A DNA stretch of 64,000 bases, from positions 1 to 64,000 of the forward strand of contig NW_027331309.1 in assembly GCF_022965805.1 (NCBI RefSeq), written 5' to 3'. The notes beneath the pieces are model-generated. The model was not told where the DNA came from. It made no database searches and saw only the letters and a list, made by a program, of their open reading frames with translations. Below are positions 52,485 through 61,690 of the stretch, piece after piece. A program made the translations under genes and the position numbers. Numbering within the stretch: the first letter of the stretch is position 1; each line of letters opens with the position of its first letter. The stretch comes from Primulina eburnea (lineage: Eukaryota; Streptophyta; Magnoliopsida; Lamiales; Gesneriaceae).

Positions 52485-54507
52485 CTCTTGTTAAAAAATC
52501 TGCAAGAATATTTTCATGAGATTTTATTATCATAATATCAAAAATATAATTTTGACATAAAGCTTGCCATCGTAATAATCTAGCCTTCTCTGGTTTAGAC
52601 TCAATTCTATTCCTCAAAAAGGCTTTGACTTGAGTGTTATCAACTTTCAAAGTGAATTTCTTTGCAAGTAAAAATAACGGCCATTTTTCAAAAGCCCTCT
52701 TTACTGCATAAAATTCCTTTTCGTTGATATGCCATCTTATGGCTTCTGCATCTGAGAATAACCCACTACAATATCTGCATGGTTGTTCTCCATCTGGTGT
52801 GAGCTTTGTTAATACTGCTGCTCACCAATGATCACTGGCATCGGTATATAATACCAGATCATCCTCGTCTTGAGGAATAGCCATCTTTGGAAGATTTTTG
52901 CAAACCTTCTTTAAATGGATAAGTCCCTTTGTGTGTTCGTCTGTCCATATAAATCTAGCATCCTTTTTCAATAATGGACTGAACACCTTCCTGTGTTTTG
53001 CTAGGTTTTTAATAAACATCCCAGCAAAATTAACAACCCCTAAAAAACTTTGAAGTTGTTTCTTGTCTTTGAGATTCTCTGGAAAATTCTGCACCTTTTC
53101 TACTATGTGTTCTTGCAGAATTATTCCTGATTCATCGATTTCAATTCCGAGGAATTCAATCTTTCTTGTAGCAATGACTGCTTTCTTTTCAGATAAAACC
53201 AGTCCTTCTTTCTTGCAAACATTAGAGAAAATCTCCAAATGTTTAACATGTTCATTCATATCTTTGGATGCTATTAAAACATCGTCGATGTAAACAAACA
53301 TAAACTTGAAATAATCTTTGAAAAGATTATCCATCTTTCTTTGAAATATTTGGGGTGAGTTAGCCAATCCCATTGGTAATACTTCCCAAATATAATGTCC
53401 TTGAGGTGTGGAGAAAGCTGTGAATTTCTTGCTTTCTTCCTGCATCCGAATCTGATAGAATCCAGACTTGCAATCAAATTTAGAGAATATCTTGGCATTG
53501 CGAATGCAACTAATCAAGTGTTCCCTACTAGGTATAAAATACCCATCAAACTCCAGAATCTTATTAATTTCTTGATAATTAATAACCAATCTGGGTTTTC
53601 CTCGTTTAATTTCACCATGGTTTCTTACCAGAAAACCTGGACTGCTATATGGTGACATACCTGCTTTGATTAATCCAAGGTCCAAATGTTCCTTGATTAT
53701 AATCTGCATATCCCTCTGATCAATGATGTTCATTGGGATGGGTTTACAACGGACAAATTCATACTCTTTGCCTTCCTTGATCTTAAGGCAAGCCCTGAGT
53801 TGATTTCTGTCCCACCATGCCAAGGGATCTTCGTTATAATTTTCTTTGATCCTCTTCTTGACATCTTCCAGTGATACCTTAGATTCAAACTCTACTTCAT
53901 TTGTGTGTAGAGTTATCTTAAGGCATTCTATATCTTCTGGTTGGAGTTCCTTATCTGCTCTTAACTGGAGCATTGTTTCTCCAAACCGTCTTGAATCCTT
54001 CATTTTTGGGTTCAGAAGTTTTCCTGAATCACCACGCTTGCTGCGAAACTGGATTGGCAATTTTCTGTAAAATGCCTCCCTAAGTCTCTGGACTATGATT
54101 TTGTGGGCACATGGTGTTGTGAACACTAATCTTCTAGTCTCATTTTCTTGTGTATAGGACTTGAACATCTGTAGGAAATTATTTCCTAACAATATGTCAG
54201 CTCCTGTATCATGAAAATAAATTGGTGGTGTCTTTACCTTGTACCAAGGTGTTTGTCCAGCACCGCCAATCATGATTTCAGTCATCTTAATCCCTTTACA
54301 TAAGATTAAGATTCTTCTGGAAAAATCTCTTCCAGCAATCTTGGGTAATTCTTCTTCCAAATTACTTGGAAAAACTCCTCGTTTTGCTGTACATATTCCA
54401 GCACCTGAATCAATATATGCAGCAAAGTATTCTGCCTTATATTGTTCATACAACATTCCTACTGGAATGTATATGGAGAATGGACTTGTGGTCATTGGAT
54501 TTTCCAC
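52471..54507 (-). pseudogene. Caulimovirid protease-reverse transcriptase-RNase H, interrupted
   Basis: The viral polyprotein would copy pregenomic RNA into DNA in the cytoplasm. From the start at 54,507 it shows an aspartic protease (YIDSGAG; ILLGNNFL), then reverse transcriptase with KFDCKSGFYQI, LPMGLANSP and the catalytic YIDDVL. The RNase H region begins with YTDAS, and directly after it an in-frame TGA at 52,822-52,824 ends the 561-codon frame. The same frame is open again beyond that codon up to a stop at 52,471-52,473, next to the transactivator start. So the lesion removes RNase H from the product. It may be a host-genome mutation after integration or a base-call error. The start overlaps the movement-protein frame by 16 bases. 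Confidence 0.9.
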
Positions 54508-55727
54508 ATTTTATCTTCTGCCATAAACTCCATTCCATACTCTAGACGTTTCCAAAGTTTATGTTCCTCGAGAAACTCTAGCCCAAGAATCAATCGTTCT
54601 GATTCTTTTCCTGGAATTCCTTGAATATGAACCTCCAATTCTCCGATATTAATCAGTCCTTGGTAAGTTCCTATCATCGGTTGTTCCAAATAGTATATTG
54701 AATTACAAGGAAATTGATTCCTTTGTTTTGTAATATCAAATACTATTTCTACTTCCTTCCAACCCTCTGGGCATCTGAGCTTTCCTATTGTGGAAAAACT
54801 TTTCAACTCCTGTTGGGTTTCTATGACAGGCTTTTTATCCCATCTGTAACTCGTAATTCTATCTCCTTGAAAAGATAGTCTTCTTGGTTCCAGTCTAAGA
54901 CTTTGATTTCTCTGTAGAATCGGTTTGTCTTGGATCTGGATATCTGTTTCCTGTATTAAAGGAAACTCAATTCTTTCTGGATAAATTGCCTGCGCAACTT
55001 TTCCAAATATCTCAGGTATTTCAATAAACTCGTTTCTAATAAACAATTCAGAATGATGTGTATTAGATAGAGCATATGAAATCTGATAGGTAATAGAATA
55101 TGGTCTATTGCCTTCCTTCATCAACCTTTTTTCCTTGAAGTTCTGATGTAATGTCAAGGCTCGGCTGAAATCTCGATCTGCCAGGTTGTAGGCTATCCTT
55201 GGATAGATTACTCCTACAATTTTTCCCGCACAGAGGTTTCCTGAGATTGTTCCCAGTACTGAATCTTGTAGATTCCCCATTCTTTTATCGCATATGGCGA
55301 TATCAATTGGTGAATCTATCCCTTCTTTGAAAGTAGCTTTTATCATAATCTGGATTGCTCCTATATGAATCCAGGACATAGTCCTTGCTACTTCTATCTT
55401 GAGTTTTTGTAATTCCTCCTTTATTTCTTCGGAAGGAATTAACTGCATCTCCATTCTATTTCCTGTAAGTTCCATTGGGATTGCCATTTCCCTTCTAGAA
55501 ACTTTATAGATTAGATGATGCTTTCTGTTTCTTAGGCCAAGACTTCCTAAGAACTTTTCTACCTGTCCTGCAGAGAAACCTTGATATCTCTGTAGACTCG
55601 GATTTTCTCTCATGATTCTTTGAACCATGTTATGAGATATTGTTGTCTGGCTAAAAAACCCAGACAAATCTTCATGTGTTTCGTGTCGAAACACCTCGTC
55701 TTCAGTCAGATTCCGATTCTGTTCCAT
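54492..55727 (-). CDS. Caulimovirid movement protein (30K superfamily)
   Basis: This 411-aa frame would form tubules or modify plasmodesmata for cell-to-cell spread. Residues about 120-175 match the 30K-type pattern: WIHIGAIQIMIKATF, DSPIDIAICDKRM, then a GNL/GKI-type turn (LCAGKIVGVIYPRIAYNL). A second conserved block near YSITYQISYALSN follows. The frame is intact. It overlaps the coat-protein end by 26 bases and the polymerase start by 16. Being downstream of the coat protein, it sits where the movement domain lies in cavemovirus- and solendovirus-like genomes, not first as in caulimoviruses. Confidence 0.8.
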   Translation of the reverse strand: MEQNRNLTEDEVFRHETHEDLSGFFSQTTISHNMVQRIMRENPSLQRYQGFSAGQVEKFLGSLGLRNRKHHLIYKVSRREMAIPMELTGNRMEMQLIPSEEIKEELQKLKIEVARTMSWIHIGAIQIMIKATFKEGIDSPIDIAICDKRMGNLQDSVLGTISGNLCAGKIVGVIYPRIAYNLADRDFSRALTLHQNFKEKRLMKEGNRPYSITYQISYALSNTHHSELFIRNEFIEIPEIFGKVAQAIYPERIEFPLIQETDIQIQDKPILQRNQSLRLEPRRLSFQGDRITSYRWDKKPVIETQQELKSFSTIGKLRCPEGWKEVEIVFDITKQRNQFPCNSIYYLEQPMIGTYQGLINIGELEVHIQGIPGKESERLILGLEFLEEHKLWKRLEYGMEFMAEDKMWKIQ

Positions 55728-57144
55728 CCGATTCTTCCTGACTTAAGACTTCCTCTTCTTCATATATACTCTCATCTGAGGCAATGTCCTCAAATTGGTA
55801 TACTTGAATGAGATCTTGGTAATAAACTGCTTCTTCAATATCCGGAGTAGGATCAAAACGTTTAATACCTCTTTTCTCATTTTCTGGACAATTGGTCGAG
55901 ATATGACCTCTTGCTCCACATGTCCAGCAATTACAATCCTTGAAACTTTCATTGGCTCTAGTATGAGCTCTTCTGAAAGTTTTCTTTGTAGGTGTTCTTC
56001 CTGTGCTTCGAGATGAACTTGATGCCTGGGATGATATCCTACTTCTCGATGGTCCGCTTCTTTGTCCAGATTTATAAGATCTGGCTTTCTGTCTAGACCA
56101 TACGGTTCTTGGTTTCCAAGAACTTCTTCCACTTCGTGCATAAGGATGAGTCCTAAAACGCTTCCTTTTATGCTTCTGTGGTTTACTTCCAATAATTGTT
56201 GGAAGATCATTTTCCTTACAACACAAAGGAGTTCTTTTGTTGATACCCCTTAGTCGTTTGTAATTCTTTTGTAATGCTGCCATGTGACACCATTCTGCCA
56301 ATTTTCCTTTGAGGAAAGAGGCTCTTCTTGCCAATGTATCTGGATTACCAGGTACGTATTCCCTTATGAGCATTTCTCTCCAAGGACTTGGCATTTTTGC
56401 GAAGAAAAGCTGCATAGCTATATCTTCTTCGACTCCTGAATTCCATCTATATTTGGTGAATAGCATAATGTATTCATCTACCAAACATATATCATGTAAT
56501 TCAAGACTATACAGAGCTTGAGTATATTTTTTCTTCTTCTCTGTATCTTGACTGTTGAAATAGTCTACCCCTATAAAGTGTGCTTTGAATAGGGTAGCCA
56601 TTTTTCCAGCGATCTCACTAAGAGATTCCCCAATTAGGACTGACTCTTTCATGTCCGGTGAAGTCATGTCCCAAGCAATTTTTACTGATCCCATAAGACT
56701 CATTTCCAAAAGTTTAATGAATCCTTCTTTGTTGAGATCAAGTGTTCCCGCTGCAATCCTCATAGCAGATGTCCAATCGTCTATGAGATCTTCTCTGTTT
56801 TTGAAGTCCAATACATCAAGGTTAAGCATAACCCCGTAAGGATGTATAGGATCTAAAACAGTTTTCCCATAGGGTGTTTGGTGCAAAGGAATTTGAGTTC
56901 TCCTTGCCCTTGTTCCTGCTGGGTGTGATCCTCCACCTGTATGGAAATCAGTTTGAGATTCTCTCATATTTACATTATGAGATCCCATACTTTCCCTTGG
57001 TGGTTCTTGAGAAGATGACCAGGTTATTGCAGGTAGTGTTTCACCTACTGCTGTATTCATCTTTAGATCTACCACTTTGAGATTTGCGAAAGATTCCGCA
57101 AGTTCTTGTAGATCCTCCAAACCAATCCTTTCTAAAGTTGTCAT
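55702..57144 (-). CDS. Caulimovirid coat protein with zinc knuckle
   Basis: This 480-aa frame encodes the capsid protein. The middle carries the gag-like capsid core (residues about 100-290). It is followed by a Lys/Arg/Ser-rich stretch likely to bind nucleic acid and import particles, then the zinc knuckle CWTCGARGHISTNC (CX2CX4HX4C) near residue 420. A very acidic C-terminus (EEEEV, ESDGTESESD) follows, as in caulimovirid capsid precursors. The start shares one base with the stop of the preceding ORF (TGATG), an arrangement suited to reinitiation. No frameshift or stop is visible. Confidence 0.88.
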   Translation of the reverse strand: MTTLERIGLEDLQELAESFANLKVVDLKMNTAVGETLPAITWSSSQEPPRESMGSHNVNMRESQTDFHTGGGSHPAGTRARRTQIPLHQTPYGKTVLDPIHPYGVMLNLDVLDFKNREDLIDDWTSAMRIAAGTLDLNKEGFIKLLEMSLMGSVKIAWDMTSPDMKESVLIGESLSEIAGKMATLFKAHFIGVDYFNSQDTEKKKKYTQALYSLELHDICLVDEYIMLFTKYRWNSGVEEDIAMQLFFAKMPSPWREMLIREYVPGNPDTLARRASFLKGKLAEWCHMAALQKNYKRLRGINKRTPLCCKENDLPTIIGSKPQKHKRKRFRTHPYARSGRSSWKPRTVWSRQKARSYKSGQRSGPSRSRISSQASSSSRSTGRTPTKKTFRRAHTRANESFKDCNCWTCGARGHISTNCPENEKRGIKRFDPTPDIEEAVYYQDLIQVYQFEDIASDESIYEEEEVLSQEESDGTESESD

Positions 57145-57515
57145 CAGATCAATTTCTTTTCTGAGACAGACTTGATTAGATTGATCATCTTTTCTTCTTC
57201 AGTTAAGGGTTTTAACACCACTCTGGCCTTCCCTTGTTGATGTAACAAAGGTTCGGTACCAAAGGACGGTGGTAGCCAACCTCCTGAAGTTCTTCTACTA
57301 GAACTTGGTTGTTGTTCTAGTTTCTGTATTCTTGTTTGAATATCCTTTAAGATCTCAAGAATTTCTTCTTGTTTCTCTAGGACCTTTTCAATCCTTTGAG
57401 GTACATAATATAGCATATTGCCATAATTTTGTACCGTTTTCTGTATTTCTCTAAGATCCAGAGAGAGCTTAGAGGAGTCTGGTACTATCTCCAGAAATTT
57501 ATTATTCTGAAACAT
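57144..57515 (-). CDS. Virion-associated-like coiled-coil protein (123 aa)
   Basis: The middle (residues about 40-70) has heptads of Ile/Leu with Lys/Glu (EKVLEKQEEILEILKDIQTR), predicting a coiled coil as in virion-associated proteins that tetramerise and bind capsids. The C-terminal third is Pro/Ser/Lys-rich. It ends in TGATG shared with the coat-protein start. Size and position agree with a virion-associated protein, but sequence similarity is not strong enough to be certain. Confidence 0.6.
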   Translation of the reverse strand: MFQNNKFLEIVPDSSKLSLDLREIQKTVQNYGNMLYYVPQRIEKVLEKQEEILEILKDIQTRIQKLEQQPSSSRRTSGGWLPPSFGTEPLLHQQGKARVVLKPLTEEEKMINLIKSVSEKKLI

Positions 57516-57562
57516 AAATTTTTACCTGAGGGTGCTGTTGCTTCCCTTCGTGGATCTTCTGT

Positions 57563-57760
57563 TTATACAGATCCATTGTTCTCTGAAGAATTTCTTCTGA
57601 GAAGATTTTGAAGTATGTTTTTACGGTTCTTTAGTCCTTGTAAACGCATACCTTTTGTTCTGGATTCAGTGAAGCATGTACTTCGCTGTAATTCTTGTTC
57701 TAATTGAATTATTTCCAGGGAAATAAGTTCGATTTCGAACTGGATGGTAGTTCCCGGCAT
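57563..57760 (-). CDS. Small viral ORF (65 aa)
   Basis: Begins two bases after the stop of the preceding small ORF, and has Glu/Leu-rich helical character (EIELISLEIIQLEQELQR) and a basic C-terminal half. No family recognised. The tight spacing supports it being a genuine cistron of the polycistronic RNA. Confidence 0.5.
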   Translation of the reverse strand: MPGTTIQFEIELISLEIIQLEQELQRSTCFTESRTKGMRLQGLKNRKNILQNLLRRNSSENNGSV

Positions 57761-57762
57761 AT

Positions 57763-58056
57763 TTAACAGATCATTGAAGATCTGGTCTTTTCTGCCTGTA
57801 AGAGTCTACCTTTTGTGTATGCAAGGTTTTGCAAACACTGCTGTCTTTCATCAGGAGATAAATTCCCTGATTCAATGAGTTGTTGCAGATGTTTTATAGA
57901 ACATCTGAATAGATCTATTCGGAAACTAATGTTTCTGGAATAGAGATTGAAATGATTTCGGGGATACCTAAATCCTTTCATTTCTTGATACATGACATAT
58001 ACTGTCATATGTCTGATGTTTCTATCAGATCTGTACCATAACTTGATGGTCACCAT
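57763..58056 (-). CDS. First viral ORF (97 aa)
   Basis: The first substantial frame downstream of the primer binding site. It has a central helical part (CSIKHLQQLIESGNLSPDERQQCLQNLAYTKGRLLQAE). The shared 'LQxLxxxKxRLxQ' feel with the next ORF suggests the two may be related, but this is weak. No function assigned. Confidence 0.5.
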   Translation of the reverse strand: MVTIKLWYRSDRNIRHMTVYVMYQEMKGFRYPRNHFNLYSRNISFRIDLFRCSIKHLQQLIESGNLSPDERQQCLQNLAYTKGRLLQAEKTRSSMIC

Positions 58057-58257
58057 TGGAACATACCTTTGTTCTCCTGTTTCTGATATCTAACAATAGT
58101 TAGATGAACTTGTGTATATTCCAAAGTATTGGAATAATTCTTGTAAATTATTTTTCTCGAACTAAGGTTCGGATTCATAATTTTTTCGAAATTCTCCTTC
58201 TCATACATTTAGTTACTAGTAATAATAAAATTTTCGTGTTTGAAATAAATTAACCAT

Positions 58258-58269
58258 GCTCTGATACCA
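58258..58269 (-). other. Pararetroviral primer binding site (tRNA-Met)
   Basis: Read on the minus strand: TGGTATCAGAGC, the 12-base complement of the plant initiator tRNA-Met 3' end, used as base 1 of caulimovirid maps. It lies 200 bases before the first viral ORF and only a few bases inside the right terminal repeat. Confidence 0.92.
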
Positions 58270-58284
58270 TTTATGAAGCGCGGA

Positions 58285-58422
58285 GGATCAATTAAAAGAA
58301 AATAGAGAATAAGGGTAGTTTTGTCAATTTTATAGGTTTAGGGAGTTAAAAGAAAGTTTTTGATGGCTAGGGAGTTAGGGACAAGTTAAGTTTGGGTTTG
58401 GGGATTTATGAGCAATTTCCCC
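58285..58422 (-). repeat. Right terminal inverted repeat
   Basis: On the minus strand it starts GGGGAAATTGCTCATAAATCC and contains CAAAAACTTTCTTTTAACTC and AAAACTACCCTTATTCTC, matching the left end with gaps. The inner limit is approximate because the viral sequence begins close by. Confidence 0.65.
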
Positions 58423-58431
58423 TTGATTTTA
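58423..58431. repeat. 9-bp target site duplication, right
   Basis: TTGATTTTA, identical to 50,002-50,010. Confidence 0.85.
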
Positions 58432-59005
58432 TTTTAAAATTTTGTATTGATTTATATTAATTCAAAACAATAAGATTAAAAATATAAAAAATAATGAAAC
58501 AAAGAATAATTAGTGAATTAATATTAAAAATAAGGGTGTTAATTGAATCGCCTTTACCCAGTGGTACGTGTTAAATCTAAATGGTCTACTAAGATGGGTT
58601 TTAATTGGAATTACCAAACATTTCCCTTTCCTATATACGTGTTTGTTATGGTACAGGAGTAAAATCAACTTATGTAAAATCCTTTATGTTGTATTTAAGT
58701 CGATATCGATTTGAGATGATAATTTAAAAATATATTGATTTCAAATTCATTGATATGTTTAGATAGAAAAAATCGAAGTGAATTTCACTTCATTTCAAGT
58801 TGTGCAATTTCAATAATAATCATTGTAATTTTCAAATACAGACAAAATAGATTATCTCAAATCAAATATCTTCTTGTCAAATGCATCAATACTAAAACAT
58901 CGCACACATTGGATTTTCAATCCGCATGTACTAAATATCTTTATCTTATATTGGTCGAACAAAAAAAAAACATTTGGTAGAATGTGTAAGATATTTAAAA
59001 TAGAA
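58432..59005. other. Intergenic, nothing recognised
   Basis: AT-rich spacer between the virus-bearing element and the next interspersed repeat. Confidence 0.4.
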
Positions 59006-59184
59006 TAGGTATCATGTGAGACCGTCTCACTGATCTTAATCTGTGAGACGGGTCAATCATATCCATATTCACAATAAAAAGTAATACTCTTAGCATAAAA
59101 AGTAATAATTTTTCATGGATGACTCAAATAAGATATCCGTCTCACAAATACGACCCGTGAGACCGTCTCACACAAGTTTTTGCC
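59006..59184 (+). repeat. MITE-like hairpin repeat, copy 5 of 5
   Basis: Well preserved copy, TAGGTATCATGTGAGACC at the left and GTGAGACCGTCTCACACAAG then TTTTTGCC at the right. In the 5' hairpin one pair is changed on both arms (left arm CACTGAT, right arm ATCTGTG). Confidence 0.85.
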
Positions 59185-60916
59185 ATTAAAATAACCTATC
59201 AGACAATATATAAAACAACTAAACTATTTTTACGAGTGGCTAAAAGTAAGACCTACTCGATAATTACTATCCACTTTGTCAATGCAAATATCTTTCATAT
59301 TGTTTGGTATATTTGACAAGATGATTATTTATGGTTCAAATCGTACTCATTATCATATAAACTAATAACACTTGATAAATTACTCATTTCAATATGTTTT
59401 TTTTATCATTTATATTATACATCAATTCTTTTAATCATCTTATTTCACGTATCAAACAATATTTTTTATTAATTAATTAATGAATATTTGAGTGTTTTTA
59501 ATATTACACAGGTTTAAAATCTGTTGATTTTACAATATCCACAGTGTATCCCGTGATTTCATTTTCAGTAGAAACTTGTGTGAATTAATATTCGTTAAAA
59601 TAAGAAACTAGTTACAAATTCGTGATACTTAAATGAAAATTATGTCCTTAAGATTGGTTCAAACACGCAATTGACATTGCAGCCGTACCGCGGACAGATG
59701 CCAAAAGATAATACGCAATTGACTTGAATCCACACTGCTGACAGATTCCAAAAGATTCATGGATAATGACAATAAATTAAATTATAGTACAATGAATCTT
59801 GTTTAATCTTACAGATCTCGAACTTAAAGTCAACGGGTAAAAACTTGTGTGTGGAGACATTCAAAATTTATTTTTACGTTATAATCTTTAAATGTGTAAA
59901 TTTTTGCATTAAAATTTCTAATAGTTTAGTTTGCAGAAAAAAATTGAGGGCGTCTTCGATAGTGCAAAATTTATGATTAATCCGACTTCTTCAATCAAAT
60001 GACGTGAATCATGATTTAGTTGTTAGTTCTTGTAACATCATGTAACATTATTCATGATATTTCTCTAGTTTTTAGTCATGAAACTGAAGGAATTCTTGTA
60101 ACGGAAATTGAAATAAGCGAACTAAGATTCAAAGATTATGCAGAAACATTTTGCTGTAATTTTGTTAATGAATTGTCGAGGGAACTTTCTGATGATTATC
60201 TCCTTTCATTTGTACATTCCTCCAAACAGTCCGAGCCAAATTCCATGATCGGTAGACGTAGATCGTGGGTCAATTTCCCCCAATCATATGGTTACAAGAT
60301 TTGGGTCCAACAATCTCATATATGGAATATACATGGTATTTTATAATGCAAAAATTCAATATTATTTCGTTGATAATTTTATCTCATGTCGACTTAGTTA
60401 AACAACTCATAACAGTTTTAACAAAACATCTATAATTGAGTCGGACCATCGTTAAGGTCCTTGTGCTGCAAGGAAATGTGTGACTTTGTTAGAACGAAGT
60501 TAATTATGATTTTTGAATGATCATCATTAAATTAATAAATAAATAAATATAAAAAAATTGTTTATCGACACACGCACGCATGATAACGATATATTTGCGC
60601 GAAGATTAAAAGACCTAATCGACGTGGGCTCTTAAATGGTCATCATCGAATAGGCCAATTAGTGAACCATTTTGACAAGGCCCATTGGTCTTTAAGATGT
60701 GGGCTCGAAAATGGGCTTTGAGTTTCAACTATGGTTATAATAATCCAAACCGGCCTCGACCGTATATTCATCGTGCTCCTTCGCATTCGAAGATCATCTT
60801 TGATGCACATTGTACCGGACTGTGACATCTTTCTATGGCGCATTGCACTGAGCCGACATGGAACGGACGGCATGGCAATTGGTGGATATCAGCGCGATCG
60901 GAGTTTTATTTTATTA
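59185..60916. other. Intergenic, nothing recognised
   Basis: No supported gene. A 108-codon plus-strand frame at 60,020-60,346 lacks recognisable similarity and codon context. Confidence 0.4.
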
Positions 60917-61286
60917 CTAGTACAACGACGCACGCGTTGCGTGCTTGTACGATATGTTTTTATAATTTATTTGATTTATAATTAAATGAGGATCAAAATA
61001 TATTTATAAGAAATAATGAGTGACTACATTATAATTTTGATATATGAACTAAAAAATAAATTAAAAAAGAATAAAAAAACCCAAGCAAAAATTGAACCTA
61101 CAACCTCATGATTAAGAAACATAGGCTTTATCCACTAAACTACATGTGACTTGCTTTTATTTTTTAACACTTTATTAATATATTATTAGTAATGTAGAGA
61201 GTGGGGGTGAAGGGTATTTTAGGTATTTTAAAAAACAGACCAAGGAAGTTACTCTAACCTACTCAGCCTTAATAAATAGTAAGAGA
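60917..61286 (-). mobile_element. Non-autonomous Helitron, 370 bp, complete ends
   Basis: On the minus strand the element begins TCTCTTACTATTTATTAAGG at 61,286 and ends CTAG at 60,917. A hairpin GCACGC-AAC-GCGTGC lies 10 bases before the CTAG end. The flanking bases are A on the 5' side and T on the 3' side, the A/T insertion site of Helitrons, with no target duplication. There is no Rep/helicase frame. All diagnostic termini are present. Confidence 0.85.
61087..61147 (-). other. tRNA-like module inside the Helitron
   Basis: On the minus strand TAGTTTAGTGG (61,142-61,132) matches the tRNA A box and GGTTCAATT (61,098-61,090) the B box, 33 bases apart, with a central TTCTTAA that resembles the anticodon loop of tRNA-Lys(CUU). 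Arms are not well paired, so it is a decayed or tRNA-derived sequence and not a working tRNA. Confidence 0.5.
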
Positions 61287-61606
61287 TTTGCCCAACCGAT
61301 TTTAAAATCCCGGCCGTTACGTGCTGACTAGTGTTTAACTCGGCGTACCACTTCGTCCGAGTACTTCCGGTCTAACAAGCTGCATGTAATGTACCAATTA
61401 ACGAATACCAAAACATTGCCGTTAACGAATTATATCAAATGTTTTTTTAAATAATTTAAAATCTGCATAAATATACATTTAAGTTTTTTTTTTAGCAAAT
61501 ACACGTCTAATTTTTTAAATAATCTATTCTATATACCTATAAAAGTGTGGATCACTCATTTGTTTTCCAATTGTGAAAAGACATAAATGTCTACTTTATA
61601 AATATG

Positions 61607-61690
61607 AATTCAAAAAATCATATAAGGATATATATGTAAAATTGTAACAATTCAAAAAATCATATAAAGATATATATGTAAAATTGTAAC
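61607..61690. repeat. 42-bp tandem duplication
   Basis: Two consecutive 42-base copies starting AATTCAAAAAATCATATAA differ at one position. Confidence 0.9.

Larger units (their letters stand above)
50011..58422. mobile_element. Mutator-like TIR element containing an endogenous pararetrovirus
   Basis: The segment is bounded by a perfect 9-bp direct repeat (TTGATTTTA) and by inverted ends. The left end begins GGGCAACTTGTCAAAAAAT; the complement of the right end begins GGGGAAATTGCTCATAAAT. Similarity continues with gaps for about 140 bases (for example CCATC..A..AAAACTTT.TTT.AACTCCC and AC.ACCCTT). No transposase frame is present. Almost the entire interior is a caulimovirid genome on the minus strand. 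Most simply, viral DNA integrated in a small non-autonomous Mutator-like element; the alternative, that the element mobilised viral DNA as one unit, cannot be excluded from one copy. Confidence 0.7.

Noticed and set aside
55743..56210. 155-codon minus-strand frame within the coat-protein region
   Set aside because: Shifted frame inside the coat-protein gene, which has the zinc knuckle and better composition.
50011..58422. LTR retrotransposon instead of a pararetrovirus
   Set aside because: No LTRs or integrase; a movement protein and a transactivator are present, and there is a promoter with a short R region downstream of the genes.
60020..60346. 108-codon plus-strand frame
   Set aside because: No recognisable motif, no splice context and no neighbour support.
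61087..61147. Functional tRNA-Lys gene
   Set aside because: Boxes are tRNA-like but the cloverleaf arms are poorly paired and there is no proper acceptor stem.
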